64,000 nt of DNA from CBDANO01 sp965197665 (GCA_965197665.1 CBDANO010000004.1:186001-250000); one strand, 5' to 3'; shown: positions 7,924 through 17,239, counted from the first letter of the stretch. Program-made: numbers and translations. Notes: a model not told the origin generated them from the sequence alone.

Positions 7924-9090
7924 TTGGCCAACACTGCGGCAATCGACCGAGTATTGAACCAAGCCAAAGACGCCAAGGAGTTGCCCGGGGCGGTCGCTAT
8001 GGCGGCCGTCGGTGGGGCAGTGGTCCACCAAGCCGCTTTCGGCCAGCGTGAACTGGGCAAAGACGCGGCGATGACTCTCGACACCGTCGTATGGTTGGCT
8101 TCGATGACCAAACCGCTGACCACCGCGGCGGTCATGCAGCTTGTCGAGCGGGGCAAACTGGAGTTGGACTCTCCGGCCGCCAAGGTCCTCCCGGAACTGG
8201 CCCAAGTCCAAGTGCTGGAGGGGTTCGAGACCACTGGTAAACCCAGGCTGCGGCGGCCCAAGCAAGCAATTACACTCCGGCGCTTGCTGACCCACACCGC
8301 CGGTTTCAGCTATGAGATTTGGAACGCCGATATCGCCAAGTACCTGGAAGCTACCGGCACGCCCGGTATTCGCAGCCGCGAGACCTCGGCGCTAACCACT
8401 CCGCTCCTTTTCGACCCGGGCCGGCGCTGGGAATACGGCATGAATTTGGACTGGGCCGGCAAGATGGTCGAGGCGGTGAGCGGGCTGACCCTCGGAGATT
8501 ATCTACAAGAAAACCTTTTTGCGCCCCTGGGAATGAATAGCACCTCCTTCAGGGTATCCGCGGACCGGCGCACGCGGTTGGCAAGTAAACATGCCCGGGC
8601 GCCGGACGGCTCCCTCAGCGTGATTCCCTTCGACCTCCCCGAAGAGCCCCAATTCCACTCGGGTGGCGGCGGTCTATACGGTACTGCGCCCGACTACATC
8701 CGCTTCAATCGGATGGTCCTGAACCGGGGCAGCCTCGATGGTATCCAGGTGTTGAAGCCCGAGACTATAGAAATGATGTCCCGGAACCAGATCGGCGGCA
8801 TTGATTGCGTAGAAATGAAGTCGGTGGCGCCGTCCCTGTCCAAGGACGCCAACTTCTTCCCCGGAATGAAACAAAAATGGAGCTTTGGGTTCCTAATCAA
8901 TACCGCTCGAACTTCCCAGGGACGCTCTCCCGGAAGCCTGGCGTGGGCGGGACTGGCCAACACCTTTTTTTGGATTGACCCGGCAAAGGGGGTGACCGGC
9001 GTGGTTCTTACCCAGGTCCTGCCCTTCTTCGACGACAAGGCGGTCAAGCTGTTCCGGGACTACGAAACGGCCGTATACCGGTCCCTTTGA
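7924..9090 (+). CDS. Serine hydrolase, class C beta-lactamase fold (EstB-like)
   Basis: 388-aa beta-lactamase/transpeptidase-fold protein. Seen: the nucleophile motif SMTK (S60-K63), EYGMN near residues 170-174 in the place of the YxN motif, and the C-terminal SLAWAGLANTFFWID. In the last segment WAG replaces the usual HxG/KTG, as in several family VIII esterases. No signal peptide is visible, so a cytosolic esterase or amidase is more likely than a penicillin-binding protein. The start is TTG at 7924 with a poor ribosome-binding site, so the exact start is uncertain. It stands alone after the two-component pair. Confidence 0.82.
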   Translation: MANTAAIDRVLNQAKDAKELPGAVAMAAVGGAVVHQAAFGQRELGKDAAMTLDTVVWLASMTKPLTTAAVMQLVERGKLELDSPAAKVLPELAQVQVLEGFETTGKPRLRRPKQAITLRRLLTHTAGFSYEIWNADIAKYLEATGTPGIRSRETSALTTPLLFDPGRRWEYGMNLDWAGKMVEAVSGLTLGDYLQENLFAPLGMNSTSFRVSADRRTRLASKHARAPDGSLSVIPFDLPEEPQFHSGGGGLYGTAPDYIRFNRMVLNRGSLDGIQVLKPETIEMMSRNQIGGIDCVEMKSVAPSLSKDANFFPGMKQKWSFGFLINTARTSQGRSPGSLAWAGLANTFFWIDPAKGVTGVVLTQVLPFFDDKAVKLFRDYETAVYRSL

Positions 9091-9101
9091 CCCGGTTCCG
9101 G

Positions 9102-9190
9102 TTTGAAGGCGACGGCCTTTCCTCCGCAAGTGGAATCCGCTTTACGATTTGAAGGCGATGGCCTTTCCTCGGCGGGTGGAATCTGCCTTA
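9102..9190. repeat. Imperfect 46-bp tandem duplication
   Basis: TTTGAAGGCGACGGCCTTTC begins one copy (9102-9147) and TTTGAAGGCGATGGCCTTTC begins the next (9148-9190). The rest of each unit (TGGAATCCGC versus TGGAATCTGC) is also conserved with a few changes. It lies in the convergent gap after the serine hydrolase. Confidence 0.75.
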
Positions 9191-9205
9191 ATGGGTGTGC
9201 CAAAA

Positions 9206-9309
9206 GTCCCTTTTCCCTGGGGAGAAAGTTAGGATGAGGGGAAAAGTCTGAAGGCAACCAAGATGGTCCGCGTCGGGAATCACCCTCACCCTGCCCTCTC
9301 CCTAGAACA
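9206..9309. repeat. REP-like CCCTCTCC/GGGTGAGGG elements, two copies in opposite orientation
   Basis: GTCCCTTTTCCCTGGGGAGA followed by TTAGGATGAGGGG (9206-9241) resembles the block at 45577-45613. An inverted partial copy, CACCCTCACCC...CCCTCTCCCT, lies at about 9282-9303. Together they could form a long hairpin in the convergent gap between the hydrolase and cyclase genes. The match is by eye. Confidence 0.4.
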
Positions 9310-10219
9310 GGGCCACCGGGTTGACGGGAGAGCCGGTCCCGCCGGCGACCCGCAGCGGGTTGACGGTGAGCATGAACTCGTAGCGGCCTTCTTCGGCGCA
9401 GGCTTCCGACAAGGGTTGAAGCAGGGCGCTGTCCAAAATGCCGATGCCGTACGCAAAAATCGAGCCGTGTACCGTCCAGTCCAGCCCGTAGCCGTTGGGT
9501 TCGAAGTCCACCATGTCCCACACCAACAAAGAGCAGTCCGACTCCCGAATGAACTTTAGGCAAGACGCGTGCAGCCCCGGGAGGCGGTCCAAGTCGCTAC
9601 CGAAGGGAGGATTGCCGTCTTCGTCCCATTTCTCGCGGCCGCTGTAAACCACGAGAGCGTCCCCGGGATCCATGTCCACACCCTCTTCTTTGGCGATGTC
9701 TTCCAGTTCCCAACCGTGGACCGGCTTGTCAAAGGTAACGTAGGGCTCGCCCCGGTGTTTGGGCACGTCCAGCAGCACCCCACGGGTGATGATGCCCTCC
9801 TTCCATTGGTCCACGCCCCCCCAATCGGCGCCGTCCATGGTGACCGATTCGTCGGGGTCGCGGCCATTCCACAATCCGTCTTCGTTCCAGACGTGGCATA
9901 GAGCGTCCAAGTGGGTGCAGCCTCCGCTGTGGAAATAAATGCCGTAATAGTCGGCAAAGAAGCCGGAGCGCTCTCCCTTGGCTATCCGCTTCATGTAATG
10001 GCCGGCGGGCAGCGGATTGGCGGGGCCCGGCGTCTTGGGGAATTCGCGGCTCAGGGACACTGCGCGGCCCGACCGGACGAGCCGGGCGGCAGCCACCCGC
10101 TTGCGGGGAGTAACCATGTTCACGGCGCCTATCTGGTCGTCATTGCCCCAGCGTCCCCAGTTGCGGTCTTCCTTCAGGTAAGCTAGGACTTCCTCCTTGG
10201 TGGGCATTCTGCGTTCCAT
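9302..10219 (-). CDS. Cyclase-family metal hydrolase (kynurenine formamidase-like)
   Basis: 305-aa member of the cyclase family (PF04199 type), which are metal-dependent amide or ester hydrolases such as kynurenine formamidase. The metal motif is clear: HSGGCTHLDALCH, matching HxGTHxDxxxH, with a further DPGDALVVYSGR strand. The ATG at 10219 follows GGAGGAATTGCT. The protein is longer than the 210-aa bacterial KynB and lacks its context, so it is more likely one of the broader cyclase proteins acting on an unknown cyclic or formyl substrate. No signal peptide is seen. Confidence 0.85.
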   Translation of the reverse strand: MERRMPTKEEVLAYLKEDRNWGRWGNDDQIGAVNMVTPRKRVAAARLVRSGRAVSLSREFPKTPGPANPLPAGHYMKRIAKGERSGFFADYYGIYFHSGGCTHLDALCHVWNEDGLWNGRDPDESVTMDGADWGGVDQWKEGIITRGVLLDVPKHRGEPYVTFDKPVHGWELEDIAKEEGVDMDPGDALVVYSGREKWDEDGNPPFGSDLDRLPGLHASCLKFIRESDCSLLVWDMVDFEPNGYGLDWTVHGSIFAYGIGILDSALLQPLSEACAEEGRYEFMLTVNPLRVAGGTGSPVNPVALF

Positions 10220-10684
10220 AGCAATTCCTCCAGCGATTCATACCTTTTGGCGGTAATGGCCAAAGCCCCGGACTATTTTACGCCCAGCGGTCGGAAGTAA
10301 CCCGGGCAAAGGGTAGCACCTGCCCCGACGTGCTAGTTTTTCAGGCCGCGGATTGCATTGCCGGCACAACAACGTCATCCTCTGATATGGCCCGTGATAT
10401 GACCCGTCCTCAACGAGAGAAATGGAGTGTGGCCGGCCCGCCGCGGCAGGCCGGCGTCCGGTGGATTGGGGATGTCCTCGTGGCGCCGGGTATGCAAATG
10501 ACACGCTATCGTTAATCGTCATCAACCGGAAGAAGAATCCACTATTCCGTTGCTTTATTTACTGAATCCGTCAGTGTAGATAACGATTTGCTACGATGCC
10601 CTTGACAAATTGGACGATTGATGGGACTCTATCACAGGTTTTTGGAATCCCTATTCCGGTCTCATAAACCTAAGGGAGGGACAA
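10220..10684. other. 465-bp intergenic region upstream of the binding-protein gene
   Basis: It holds copy B of the dispersed repeat (about 10355-10435), a low-GC stretch (10500-10660), and a candidate promoter (TTGACA at 10602-10607 with a weak -10 around 10626-10633) for the lipoprotein gene. I see no gene. Confidence 0.5.
10355..10435. repeat. Dispersed repeat, copy B
   Basis: Counterpart of 5810-5890. It contains GCCGGCACAACAACGTCATC, then CCCGTCCTCAACGAGAGAAA and TGGAGTGTGG. It has an extra 15-20 bp between the two conserved blocks compared with copy A. It is in the same orientation as copy A. Confidence 0.55.
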
Positions 10685-12550
10685 GTGGGAATTAAGAAAT
10701 CGTTGCTAAGTGTTCTGGTGTTGGCGTTGGCCTTGAGCTTGATGGCCGTTGCTTGCGGCGGCGACGCCGAACCGCAGGTAATAGAAAGGGAAGTAGTGGT
10801 CACCGAGCAAGTCGAAGTGACCAAAGAGGTCGAGGTGATCCAACAAGTGGAGGTCACCAAAGAGGTCGAGGTGATCCAGCAAGTCGAGGTCACCAAAGAG
10901 GTAGAGGTGATCCAGCAAGTCGAGGTCATCAAAGAGGTAGAGGTCATCAAAGAGGTAGAGGTCGAGGTCGCGCCCAAAGGCCCCGAGATCACCGGGGAGC
11001 CCAAGCGCGGCGGTACGTTGATCTACGGCTCCTCTTCTTTCTCCGACAGCCTCCATCCCCACGTGACTTTGTCCTCCTCGACCATCAATAGGCACTCGGG
11101 AATGTACGAGAACTTGATCGAGTTGGATAGGTCTCAGGCCTCACCGGAGTTGAAGTCGGCGACACCGCCCCGGGGGCCAGTAGGCCGCCTTGCCGAGTCC
11201 TGGTCCCTGTCCGACGATAAGCTCACTTGGACTTTCAACCTTCGGAGGGGCATCAAGTTCCACGACGGAGAGCCCTTCAACGCCCAAGCAGTGGAGGTGA
11301 CTTTCCTCAGCCTGATCGATGAGGACAACCCGTACTTCAACCCCGAGGCGGCGGCGGTCGCCTCCTTTACAACGTCCTTCATCGACCGGGTAAGCGTCGT
11401 AGATGACTACACGTTCCAGATTCACTTGGAGCGGCCCTTCTACGGCTTCATCGGCAAAATGGCGTCGGTCCCATGTTGCGCCATAATCAGCCCCAAAGCC
11501 CTTACGACCATGACCCGGGAGCAGATAGCGGAGAACCCGGTGGGGACCGGACCCTTCAAGTTCGTCGAGTGGACTAGGGGCGAGAAACTGGTCATGGAAC
11601 GCAACGAGGATTATTGGGACCCGGAGCGGACGCCTTGGGTTGACCGGCTCATTATCGTCCCCATTGTCGACGAGGCGGCCCGGACCGCCGCCCTTCTCAA
11701 CGGCGAGATCGATGTTGCCGAGTGGCTCTCGCCGGACAACTTGCAGATCATTAGAAACACCGAGGGCTTGAACGGCTACGCCCGCGGCGTCCCGGCCTTC
11801 TACGCCTTGCAACCCAACCACAGGGAGGCGCCGTGGAATGACCAGCGAGTACGCCGGGCGGCTAGCTTGTGCCTTGACCGGACGACCCTGTCCGAAGACC
11901 TGATGAAAGGGATACACGAGCCCGGCGCTCAGATCTGGGGGCCGTCCCACGTGGGAAAGGACCCCGAGGGGCGTAGCATCACCGACGACTATAACCCGGA
12001 GCTAGCCAAGCAACTGCTGGCCGATGCCGGGTATGCCGACGGTTTCAGGACCAAGATGTACTCGGCCACAGAGGGGATGGGGCTCCCCGAGTTGGTGGTC
12101 AACAACTTCGTCGTCATCCAGTTGAGGGAATGCGGCATCACCGTGGACCTGATCAACCTGGAGTGGATCACCTACTTGAGCTACTGGAGCGAGGGCATCA
12201 ACCAGGGTGAGGACATCGGCATTTTCACCATGGGCATGGGGCCCGGCGACGTGGCCGGTTTCGACCAGTACCTCCACTCGACGGCTTGGCCGCCTACCGG
12301 CTGGAGCATTGGCTGGTACGCCAACTCCGACGTGGATGCTCTGATAGAACAGTCCTGGGAAGCCACTTCCGACGAGGAGTACCTAAGGTTGGAGCGGCAG
12401 GCCCACGACGTGGCGTTGGATGATTACGCTTATATACCTGTGCTGGACATGTTCCTGACCTATGGAGTTAGCGACCGGGTCGGGGGATGGACCGGCGCCC
12501 CCGGCTGGATGGTCAAGTTCCAAGAGGCCTGGATCGAGTACGGCCCATAA
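10685..12550 (+). CDS. ABC transporter substrate-binding lipoprotein, family 5 (oligopeptide type), orphan
   Basis: 621-aa exported lipoprotein of the DppA/OppA class. Seen: a signal peptide with lipobox LMAVAC (Cys24); a Val/Glu/Gln/Lys linker of about 65 residues built from near-perfect repeats (TKEVEVIQQVEV units) that would hold the binding domain off the membrane; then the binding domain (GGTLIYGSSSFSDSLHPHV; SWSLSDDKLTWTFNLRRGIKFHDGEPFNA; GTGPFKFVEWTRGEKL). The GTG at 10685 follows GGGAGGGACAA. No permease or ATPase genes flank it, so its transporter is encoded elsewhere. The repeated linker is a hallmark of Chloroflexota binding proteins. Confidence 0.9.
   Translation: MGIKKSLLSVLVLALALSLMAVACGGDAEPQVIEREVVVTEQVEVTKEVEVIQQVEVTKEVEVIQQVEVTKEVEVIQQVEVIKEVEVIKEVEVEVAPKGPEITGEPKRGGTLIYGSSSFSDSLHPHVTLSSSTINRHSGMYENLIELDRSQASPELKSATPPRGPVGRLAESWSLSDDKLTWTFNLRRGIKFHDGEPFNAQAVEVTFLSLIDEDNPYFNPEAAAVASFTTSFIDRVSVVDDYTFQIHLERPFYGFIGKMASVPCCAIISPKALTTMTREQIAENPVGTGPFKFVEWTRGEKLVMERNEDYWDPERTPWVDRLIIVPIVDEAARTAALLNGEIDVAEWLSPDNLQIIRNTEGLNGYARGVPAFYALQPNHREAPWNDQRVRRAASLCLDRTTLSEDLMKGIHEPGAQIWGPSHVGKDPEGRSITDDYNPELAKQLLADAGYADGFRTKMYSATEGMGLPELVVNNFVVIQLRECGITVDLINLEWITYLSYWSEGINQGEDIGIFTMGMGPGDVAGFDQYLHSTAWPPTGWSIGWYANSDVDALIEQSWEATSDEEYLRLERQAHDVALDDYAYIPVLDMFLTYGVSDRVGGWTGAPGWMVKFQEAWIEYGP
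10797..10975 (+). repeat. Coding tandem repeat (about 36-bp units)
   Basis: Units containing GTCACCAAAGAGGTCGAGGT and GATCCAGCAAGTCGAGG repeat about three times, with shorter GTCATCAAAGAGGTAGAG units at the end. They encode the Val/Glu linker of the binding lipoprotein. Synonymous differences (GTCGAG/GTAGAG) between units show they are not all recent. Confidence 0.85.
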
Positions 12551-12876
12551 CGCCCGTCCATCCAAGCACGGCATCTAACGAGTAATCGTGAGGCCGGGGA
12601 GACGAGGGACACCGCCCTTGGCAGACGCCGCAGCCGCCAAGAAAAGGGAGGGCGCGTGGACCCGCCGCCCCGGCCTTGCTTTTCGCGAGAAGGGGCCGTG
12701 AGTTGAAACCCCATGGGGCAGGCCGGCGGCGCCGAACGGACAGGTGAGGTACGCCCGGTGTCTGAGCTTACTTCCGAATCCGAGCCGTTGACCAAATATG
12801 GGCGGGTATGTAGAATTTTGAACATGGGGCGAAACTAAGGGAGCCAATAGCAAAAACATAGAGTGCGAGGCGGGCC
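12551..12876. other. 326-bp intergenic region, nothing recognised
   Basis: GC-rich spacer between the binding lipoprotein and the amidohydrolase, both on the plus strand. No gene, RNA or clear promoter is seen. Minus-strand reading frames here are low-complexity shadows. Confidence 0.4.
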
Positions 12877-13998
12877 ATGTCGGACCTTAGAATAATTTCG
12901 TCGGACAATCACGTAATGGAGCCATCGGACCTGTGGACCGGTAGAATCGAGTCCAAATTCAGGGGCCGCGAGCCAAGCGTGACCGCCTTGGCTGACGGCT
13001 CGGAATGGTGGTTCTGCGACGGTGTCAAGGGTCAATTCGTGGCCGCCGGCAGCCAGGCGGGGGTGAGGTTCGAGGAACCGGAGAAGCTGACCAGCAGCGG
13101 GGTCTCGGAAGACATTCCGCCCGGTGGCTACATTCCAGAAGCCCACGTCAAAGACATGGACATCGACGGCCTGGACGTGAGCATCGTTTATCCCACCGTC
13201 GGTCTACAGCTGTACGCTACCGTGCGGGACAGCGAGTTGCTGTCCGCCTGCTTCAGGGCTTACAACGACTGGGTTGCCGAGTTCTGCGCGCCCTTCCCCA
13301 ACCGGATCAAGGGTATCGCCATGATCAACGTGGACGATGTGCAGGACGGCATAAGGGAGATGACCCGGGGCGCCAAGATGGGGCTTGCCGGGGCCATGAT
13401 TACTCTGTTCCCCCCTGAGGACAAGGGCTACGACTCCCCGATTTACGAGCCTTTGTGGGCCGCGGCTCAAGACCTGGATATGCCCCTCAGTCTTCACATC
13501 AGCACGAACCGCCCGGGTCCCGGCCAGCAGTGGGAGAACGTAGACACTCTGAAGACGTCGTTCATATGCAACGTCGACCACTGGGTCCGGGTGTCATTGG
13601 CGGATATTATCTACAGCGGCGTGTTCGAGCGATACCCCAAGCTGATGATCGGATCCGTAGAGCAAGAGCTGTCCTGGGTACCTCACTTCCTGGACCGGCT
13701 GGACTACAATTACACTCAACGGGCCGTGGGGGACGCGGCTTACCGGTTCAAGGGGCAGGCCCTGCCCACCGAATTTTTCCACAGCAACGTGTTCTTGGGG
13801 TTCCAGGAGGATGCTCTGGGCATACGGGACCGGGACATCATCGGCGTGGACTGCATCATGTGGGGGTCAGATTATCCTCACATAGAGGGCACCTTCCCCA
13901 GGAGCAGAGAGATCATCGAAGAGATTCTGATGGACTGCTCCGAGGAAGAGAAAACCAAGATCGTGGGCGCGAACGCCGCTAGGGTATACCACCTCTAG
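12877..13998 (+). CDS. Amidohydrolase family protein (amidohydro-rel-2/decarboxylase type)
   Basis: 373-aa TIM-barrel metal hydrolase or decarboxylase of the PF04909 type. Seen: the N-terminal metal motif SSDNHVMEP (DxH) in place of DxHxH; a central LHIST (second metal His); a GSVEQELSWVPHFLDRLD segment; and the C-terminal metal aspartate in WGSDYPHIEGTFPRS. The DYPH motif is typical of ACMSD-like and hydratase-like members. The ATG at 12877 follows GAGGCGGGCC. The substrate is unknown, and the solitary context gives no pathway. It is convergent with the permease-fusion gene. Confidence 0.88.
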   Translation: MSDLRIISSDNHVMEPSDLWTGRIESKFRGREPSVTALADGSEWWFCDGVKGQFVAAGSQAGVRFEEPEKLTSSGVSEDIPPGGYIPEAHVKDMDIDGLDVSIVYPTVGLQLYATVRDSELLSACFRAYNDWVAEFCAPFPNRIKGIAMINVDDVQDGIREMTRGAKMGLAGAMITLFPPEDKGYDSPIYEPLWAAAQDLDMPLSLHISTNRPGPGQQWENVDTLKTSFICNVDHWVRVSLADIIYSGVFERYPKLMIGSVEQELSWVPHFLDRLDYNYTQRAVGDAAYRFKGQALPTEFFHSNVFLGFQEDALGIRDRDIIGVDCIMWGSDYPHIEGTFPRSREIIEEILMDCSEEEKTKIVGANAARVYHL

Positions 13999-14068
13999 GA
14001 GTTGGGACCCTTCTCCGCCGGGTTGCTCCGCCGGACTCTTCGCGCCCAGTAATCCGGCGGCTTCGGCG

Positions 14069-17000
14069 TCAGCCTTCAGGCTCCTCGATCACAAGCGTCC
14101 GGTCCACTTCGACGTCCTTCAACGTTTGCTGCCGGCCACTGGGCCAGAACACGCGGATTTCTTCCACCCGGTCGGCTTGGCCCAAACCAAACTCCAAGTC
14201 TATGCTATCCATGGACAAGTAGCTGGAGCCGCCTAGCACTTCCCGGACCTGCACCAGAGAGCTGCCGGTGTCCGCCGGCTTGGTAGTAAGGTATACTCGC
14301 GCCCCGATGCCGTCGGCGTTGCTCCCCGTGCCGTCGATGGCCATGCGGCCCCGCAACCGCAGGGTAATCCAATGGTTCTCGCCCCCGCCGTTCATCCACA
14401 CGAAGATTGGCCCCGGCAAGTTGACCATCATTGGCGGCTGGTGGACCATCCCGCTGCTGTTGGTCCCGATTAGGTCCACGTAACCGTCGCCGTTAAGGTC
14501 GCCGTGGGCCACCCCTTTGCCGTTCTCATGAAACCGGGGGTCGATGCGGGCCGCCTCGAGCAACGGCGTGGGGTCTTCCCGCTCCAGGATCGAGTAGTCC
14601 ACCCGGTCGATGTCCAGCAGCCGGGCCTGGACCGTGATATCCCGGAAGGCGCCCCGCCCGTCGCTCTCCAGCATTCGTCCGGCGGCGGGGAACATCTCGC
14701 CGCCGGGGCCCGCGCCTCGCGCCACCGTCGACCCCAGCCAGTACAGGTCCTGGTCTCCGTCGTTGTCGTAGTCGAAGAAGGTGGTCCCGAAACCAAAATC
14801 GTAGGCGGCCAGGCCGGTGGGCACGGCCCGGCCCGGCGCAATCAGGGAGGGGTCCAACGATTCCGGCGGCATCAGCGGGCTGGGGACCACCTGGATTGCG
14901 GGAGCGACGTCAACGAACCGGCCCAAGGGGCCCACGCCCGAAACTTTTTGTGGGCCGTCGTTGCGCAGCAGGGCGTTTAGGCAACTGCCCCACTCGAATT
15001 GGTCGTGATAATTGCACATGCCCCTGGGTGTATCGTGAGTCTCCCTCAAGCGGAAATGGAAGCCCATGTTAGTAACGAACACGTCAAGGTCCGTGTCACC
15101 GTCATAGTCGCCGACAGCAAAGCCCATCCAAGCGCCCACTTGGTCCAAGCCCATCTCTTCGGCCACCGGGGTGAAACGGATATTCCCCGGGGTGGAATCG
15201 TTCCGGTAGACATGCAACCGGTCGCCGTCGTTGGCTACCCACAGGTCGGGGTCGCCGTCGTCGTCCTTGTCGAAGAATAGGACGGCATGAGTCTGTCCCG
15301 TAGGCTCTCCCACCGGATTCCCCGCATTATCGGTGATGGTCGGGTCGTACCCTTCGAATTCCTCTCCGGTCTCGGGGTCCGGGAACAGCACGGGTTTTCC
15401 ATTGGGGTACCGCATCAGAATCTGAGGCCCCTTCACTCCCGCGGGCTCGGAGACGTCGGTGAAAGTAAGATCGCCGTTGTTCCGGTACAGCACGTTGTAG
15501 TGTCCGGGATGACTCGACCGGTTCATGTTCCGAAAGTCGTCGTCGAACAAATTGCCCACGTAAATGTCCAGCCACTGGTCGCCGTCCACGTCGGCGCAAG
15601 CTATCGACATCGCCGAGCGGAGGTTTGCCGCCTCACCGAAGGCGGAATCCGTAATGTCCGTGAAGGTCCCGTCGCCGTTGTTCAGGTACAGGAGGTCCTT
15701 GTTCCCTTGCCCTTCAGGAGGCGACCGGAAACCCAAGCCGTCGCCAGCGGCGCCCTTAGACCCCACGTACAAGTCCTGGAAACCGTCGTTGTTGAAGTCG
15801 CAGGCCGCCACGCCGGTGTTGTTCCAAGGGATGGCTTCCACTCCGGCTTGTTCGGCCACGTCCTCAAAATTGCCCAGGCCGTCGTTTTGGTACAGGATGT
15901 TGGAGTTCCCTTGGGCGGACGTGACGTAGAAGTCCGGGTCTCCATCCCGGTCGTAGTCGAAGACCGCCACTCCGGGACGCTCGTTCCAGATGGATGTTGA
16001 AGCCTGCGCCGGTGAGATATGGAGCTTGGTAAAGGGGGTAACCGGGGTAATGGGTGAAGAAAAGGGTTGCCCCATGACCACGGGCGCCGTGTTCCTGACG
16101 GCGGCCTCAACCCTCAGGTTGTCCTCGCTCTCCCAGATGAATTCTCCGATGCCCAGCACCGCCAGGCCCCCCAACGCCCCCAGTATCCAGGTGCCGGCGG
16201 CGAAGGCCGACAGCGCCCGCTTCGGCATCGCCTTGGCCAACCCCCAGAAGGTAAACGGCCCTCCCGCCGCCGCCGTGAACAGCAGCGTCGCCGCCGGCGC
16301 CGTTCCCATGCCGAACAGCAGCAACAGCGCCACCAAGGGTATTTCGAACAGCAGCGGTACGTTGATTAGCAACCCGAAGGTGGCCGCTATCGCTATCCCG
16401 GTGATGTTGTTCCCCAGGTAGGTCGATACCGTCTCCGGGCTCAGCCACTGGATTACCAACCCGCTAACGAAGGCCGCCGCCACCATTATCGGCCCCAGCC
16501 GCACCAGGTACCCCACACTGGCTTTGGCCCAGTCCCGGCCCGCCTCCAGCAGCGCCGGCACCCACGCCGCCTCTTCCTCCCCGGCGGCAAGCTCTACTAG
16601 TTCCCTTGGCCCTTCCTGCGCCTCGTGCCCGCCCCGGCTCCGCCGCACCGCCAACGCTACCAGGGGCCCCAGCAGCAACGCCCCTATTATCGCCAGGAAG
16701 AGCCGGCTGAACCCCAGCATGGGCGTGAACACGAAGAACACCATGGCCAGGGCCGGTATGTTCATGGTGGCCGAACTCTGCACCATGGCGATGGTACCTT
16801 CGATTCCCGCGCCGCGCCGCTGAAAGGCCGTCGACACCGGCACGATGCACGCCGAGCACAGGTTCATCACCGGACCCACCGCTAGGCCCTTCACCGTTCG
16901 CTTGAACGCTCCCCCGGAGGCCAACCCGCCGCCGCTTCCCGGCGGGAACAGGAAGGCTTCCGCCAGCCCGGCCACCACGAAGGCGAATACCATGCCTATG

Positions 17001-17239
17001 GCCACCAAGCGCAGGTAGGTAACGGAGAAGCGCCACCACTGCTCCAGCAGTCCCGTACCGGCTTCCCGCTCGATGCAGAACCCTTGGAAGCACTGCTCGG
17101 TGGCCGACGATACCGAGTCCAAGTCGACCCCAACGGCGTCCAGCTTGGGGAAGCGGTTCAAGGCGAAGAACAGCCCTACTATCGCCGCCAGCAGGATGAT
17201 TCCGGCCAGCCGTTTCTTGCTAAGGGCTGATGTAAACAA
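14069..17239 (-). CDS. Permease (DUF318/ArsP-like) fused to FG-GAP repeats and ASPIC/UnbV domain
   Basis: 1056-aa two-part membrane protein. Residues 1-375 are a permease with about eight to nine hydrophobic segments, including the family signature MNLCSACIVPVS (C128 and C131) followed by RRGAG and a second half beginning VRLGPIMVAAAFVSG, in the manner of PF03773 permeases. Residues about 410-930 hold FG-GAP/VCBS-like repeats with calcium-loop motifs (DYDRDGDPDFYV, CDFNNDGFQDLYV, CADVDGDQWLDIYV, DKDDDGDPDLWV, DLNGDGYVDLI). Residues about 960-1050 are an ASPIC/UnbV module (GGSSYLSMDSIDLEFGLG; VFWPSGRQQTL). The start is TTG at 17239 after GGAAGGA. It is the last gene of a four-gene minus-strand operon. 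The fusion is unusual in my knowledge; whether the propeller faces outward is inferred. Confidence 0.85.
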   Translation of the reverse strand: MFTSALSKKRLAGIILLAAIVGLFFALNRFPKLDAVGVDLDSVSSATEQCFQGFCIEREAGTGLLEQWWRFSVTYLRLVAIGMVFAFVVAGLAEAFLFPPGSGGGLASGGAFKRTVKGLAVGPVMNLCSACIVPVSTAFQRRGAGIEGTIAMVQSSATMNIPALAMVFFVFTPMLGFSRLFLAIIGALLLGPLVALAVRRSRGGHEAQEGPRELVELAAGEEEAAWVPALLEAGRDWAKASVGYLVRLGPIMVAAAFVSGLVIQWLSPETVSTYLGNNITGIAIAATFGLLINVPLLFEIPLVALLLLFGMGTAPAATLLFTAAAGGPFTFWGLAKAMPKRALSAFAAGTWILGALGGLAVLGIGEFIWESEDNLRVEAAVRNTAPVVMGQPFSSPITPVTPFTKLHISPAQASTSIWNERPGVAVFDYDRDGDPDFYVTSAQGNSNILYQNDGLGNFEDVAEQAGVEAIPWNNTGVAACDFNNDGFQDLYVGSKGAAGDGLGFRSPPEGQGNKDLLYLNNGDGTFTDITDSAFGEAANLRSAMSIACADVDGDQWLDIYVGNLFDDDFRNMNRSSHPGHYNVLYRNNGDLTFTDVSEPAGVKGPQILMRYPNGKPVLFPDPETGEEFEGYDPTITDNAGNPVGEPTGQTHAVLFFDKDDDGDPDLWVANDGDRLHVYRNDSTPGNIRFTPVAEEMGLDQVGAWMGFAVGDYDGDTDLDVFVTNMGFHFRLRETHDTPRGMCNYHDQFEWGSCLNALLRNDGPQKVSGVGPLGRFVDVAPAIQVVPSPLMPPESLDPSLIAPGRAVPTGLAAYDFGFGTTFFDYDNDGDQDLYWLGSTVARGAGPGGEMFPAAGRMLESDGRGAFRDITVQARLLDIDRVDYSILEREDPTPLLEAARIDPRFHENGKGVAHGDLNGDGYVDLIGTNSSGMVHQPPMMVNLPGPIFVWMNGGGENHWITLRLRGRMAIDGTGSNADGIGARVYLTTKPADTGSSLVQVREVLGGSSYLSMDSIDLEFGLGQADRVEEIRVFWPSGRQQTLKDVEVDRTLVIEEPEG

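Noticed and set aside
10685..12550. Coiled-coil structural protein from the Val/Glu repeats
   Set aside because: The repeat is only a linker after a lipobox; the rest matches peptide-binding proteins.
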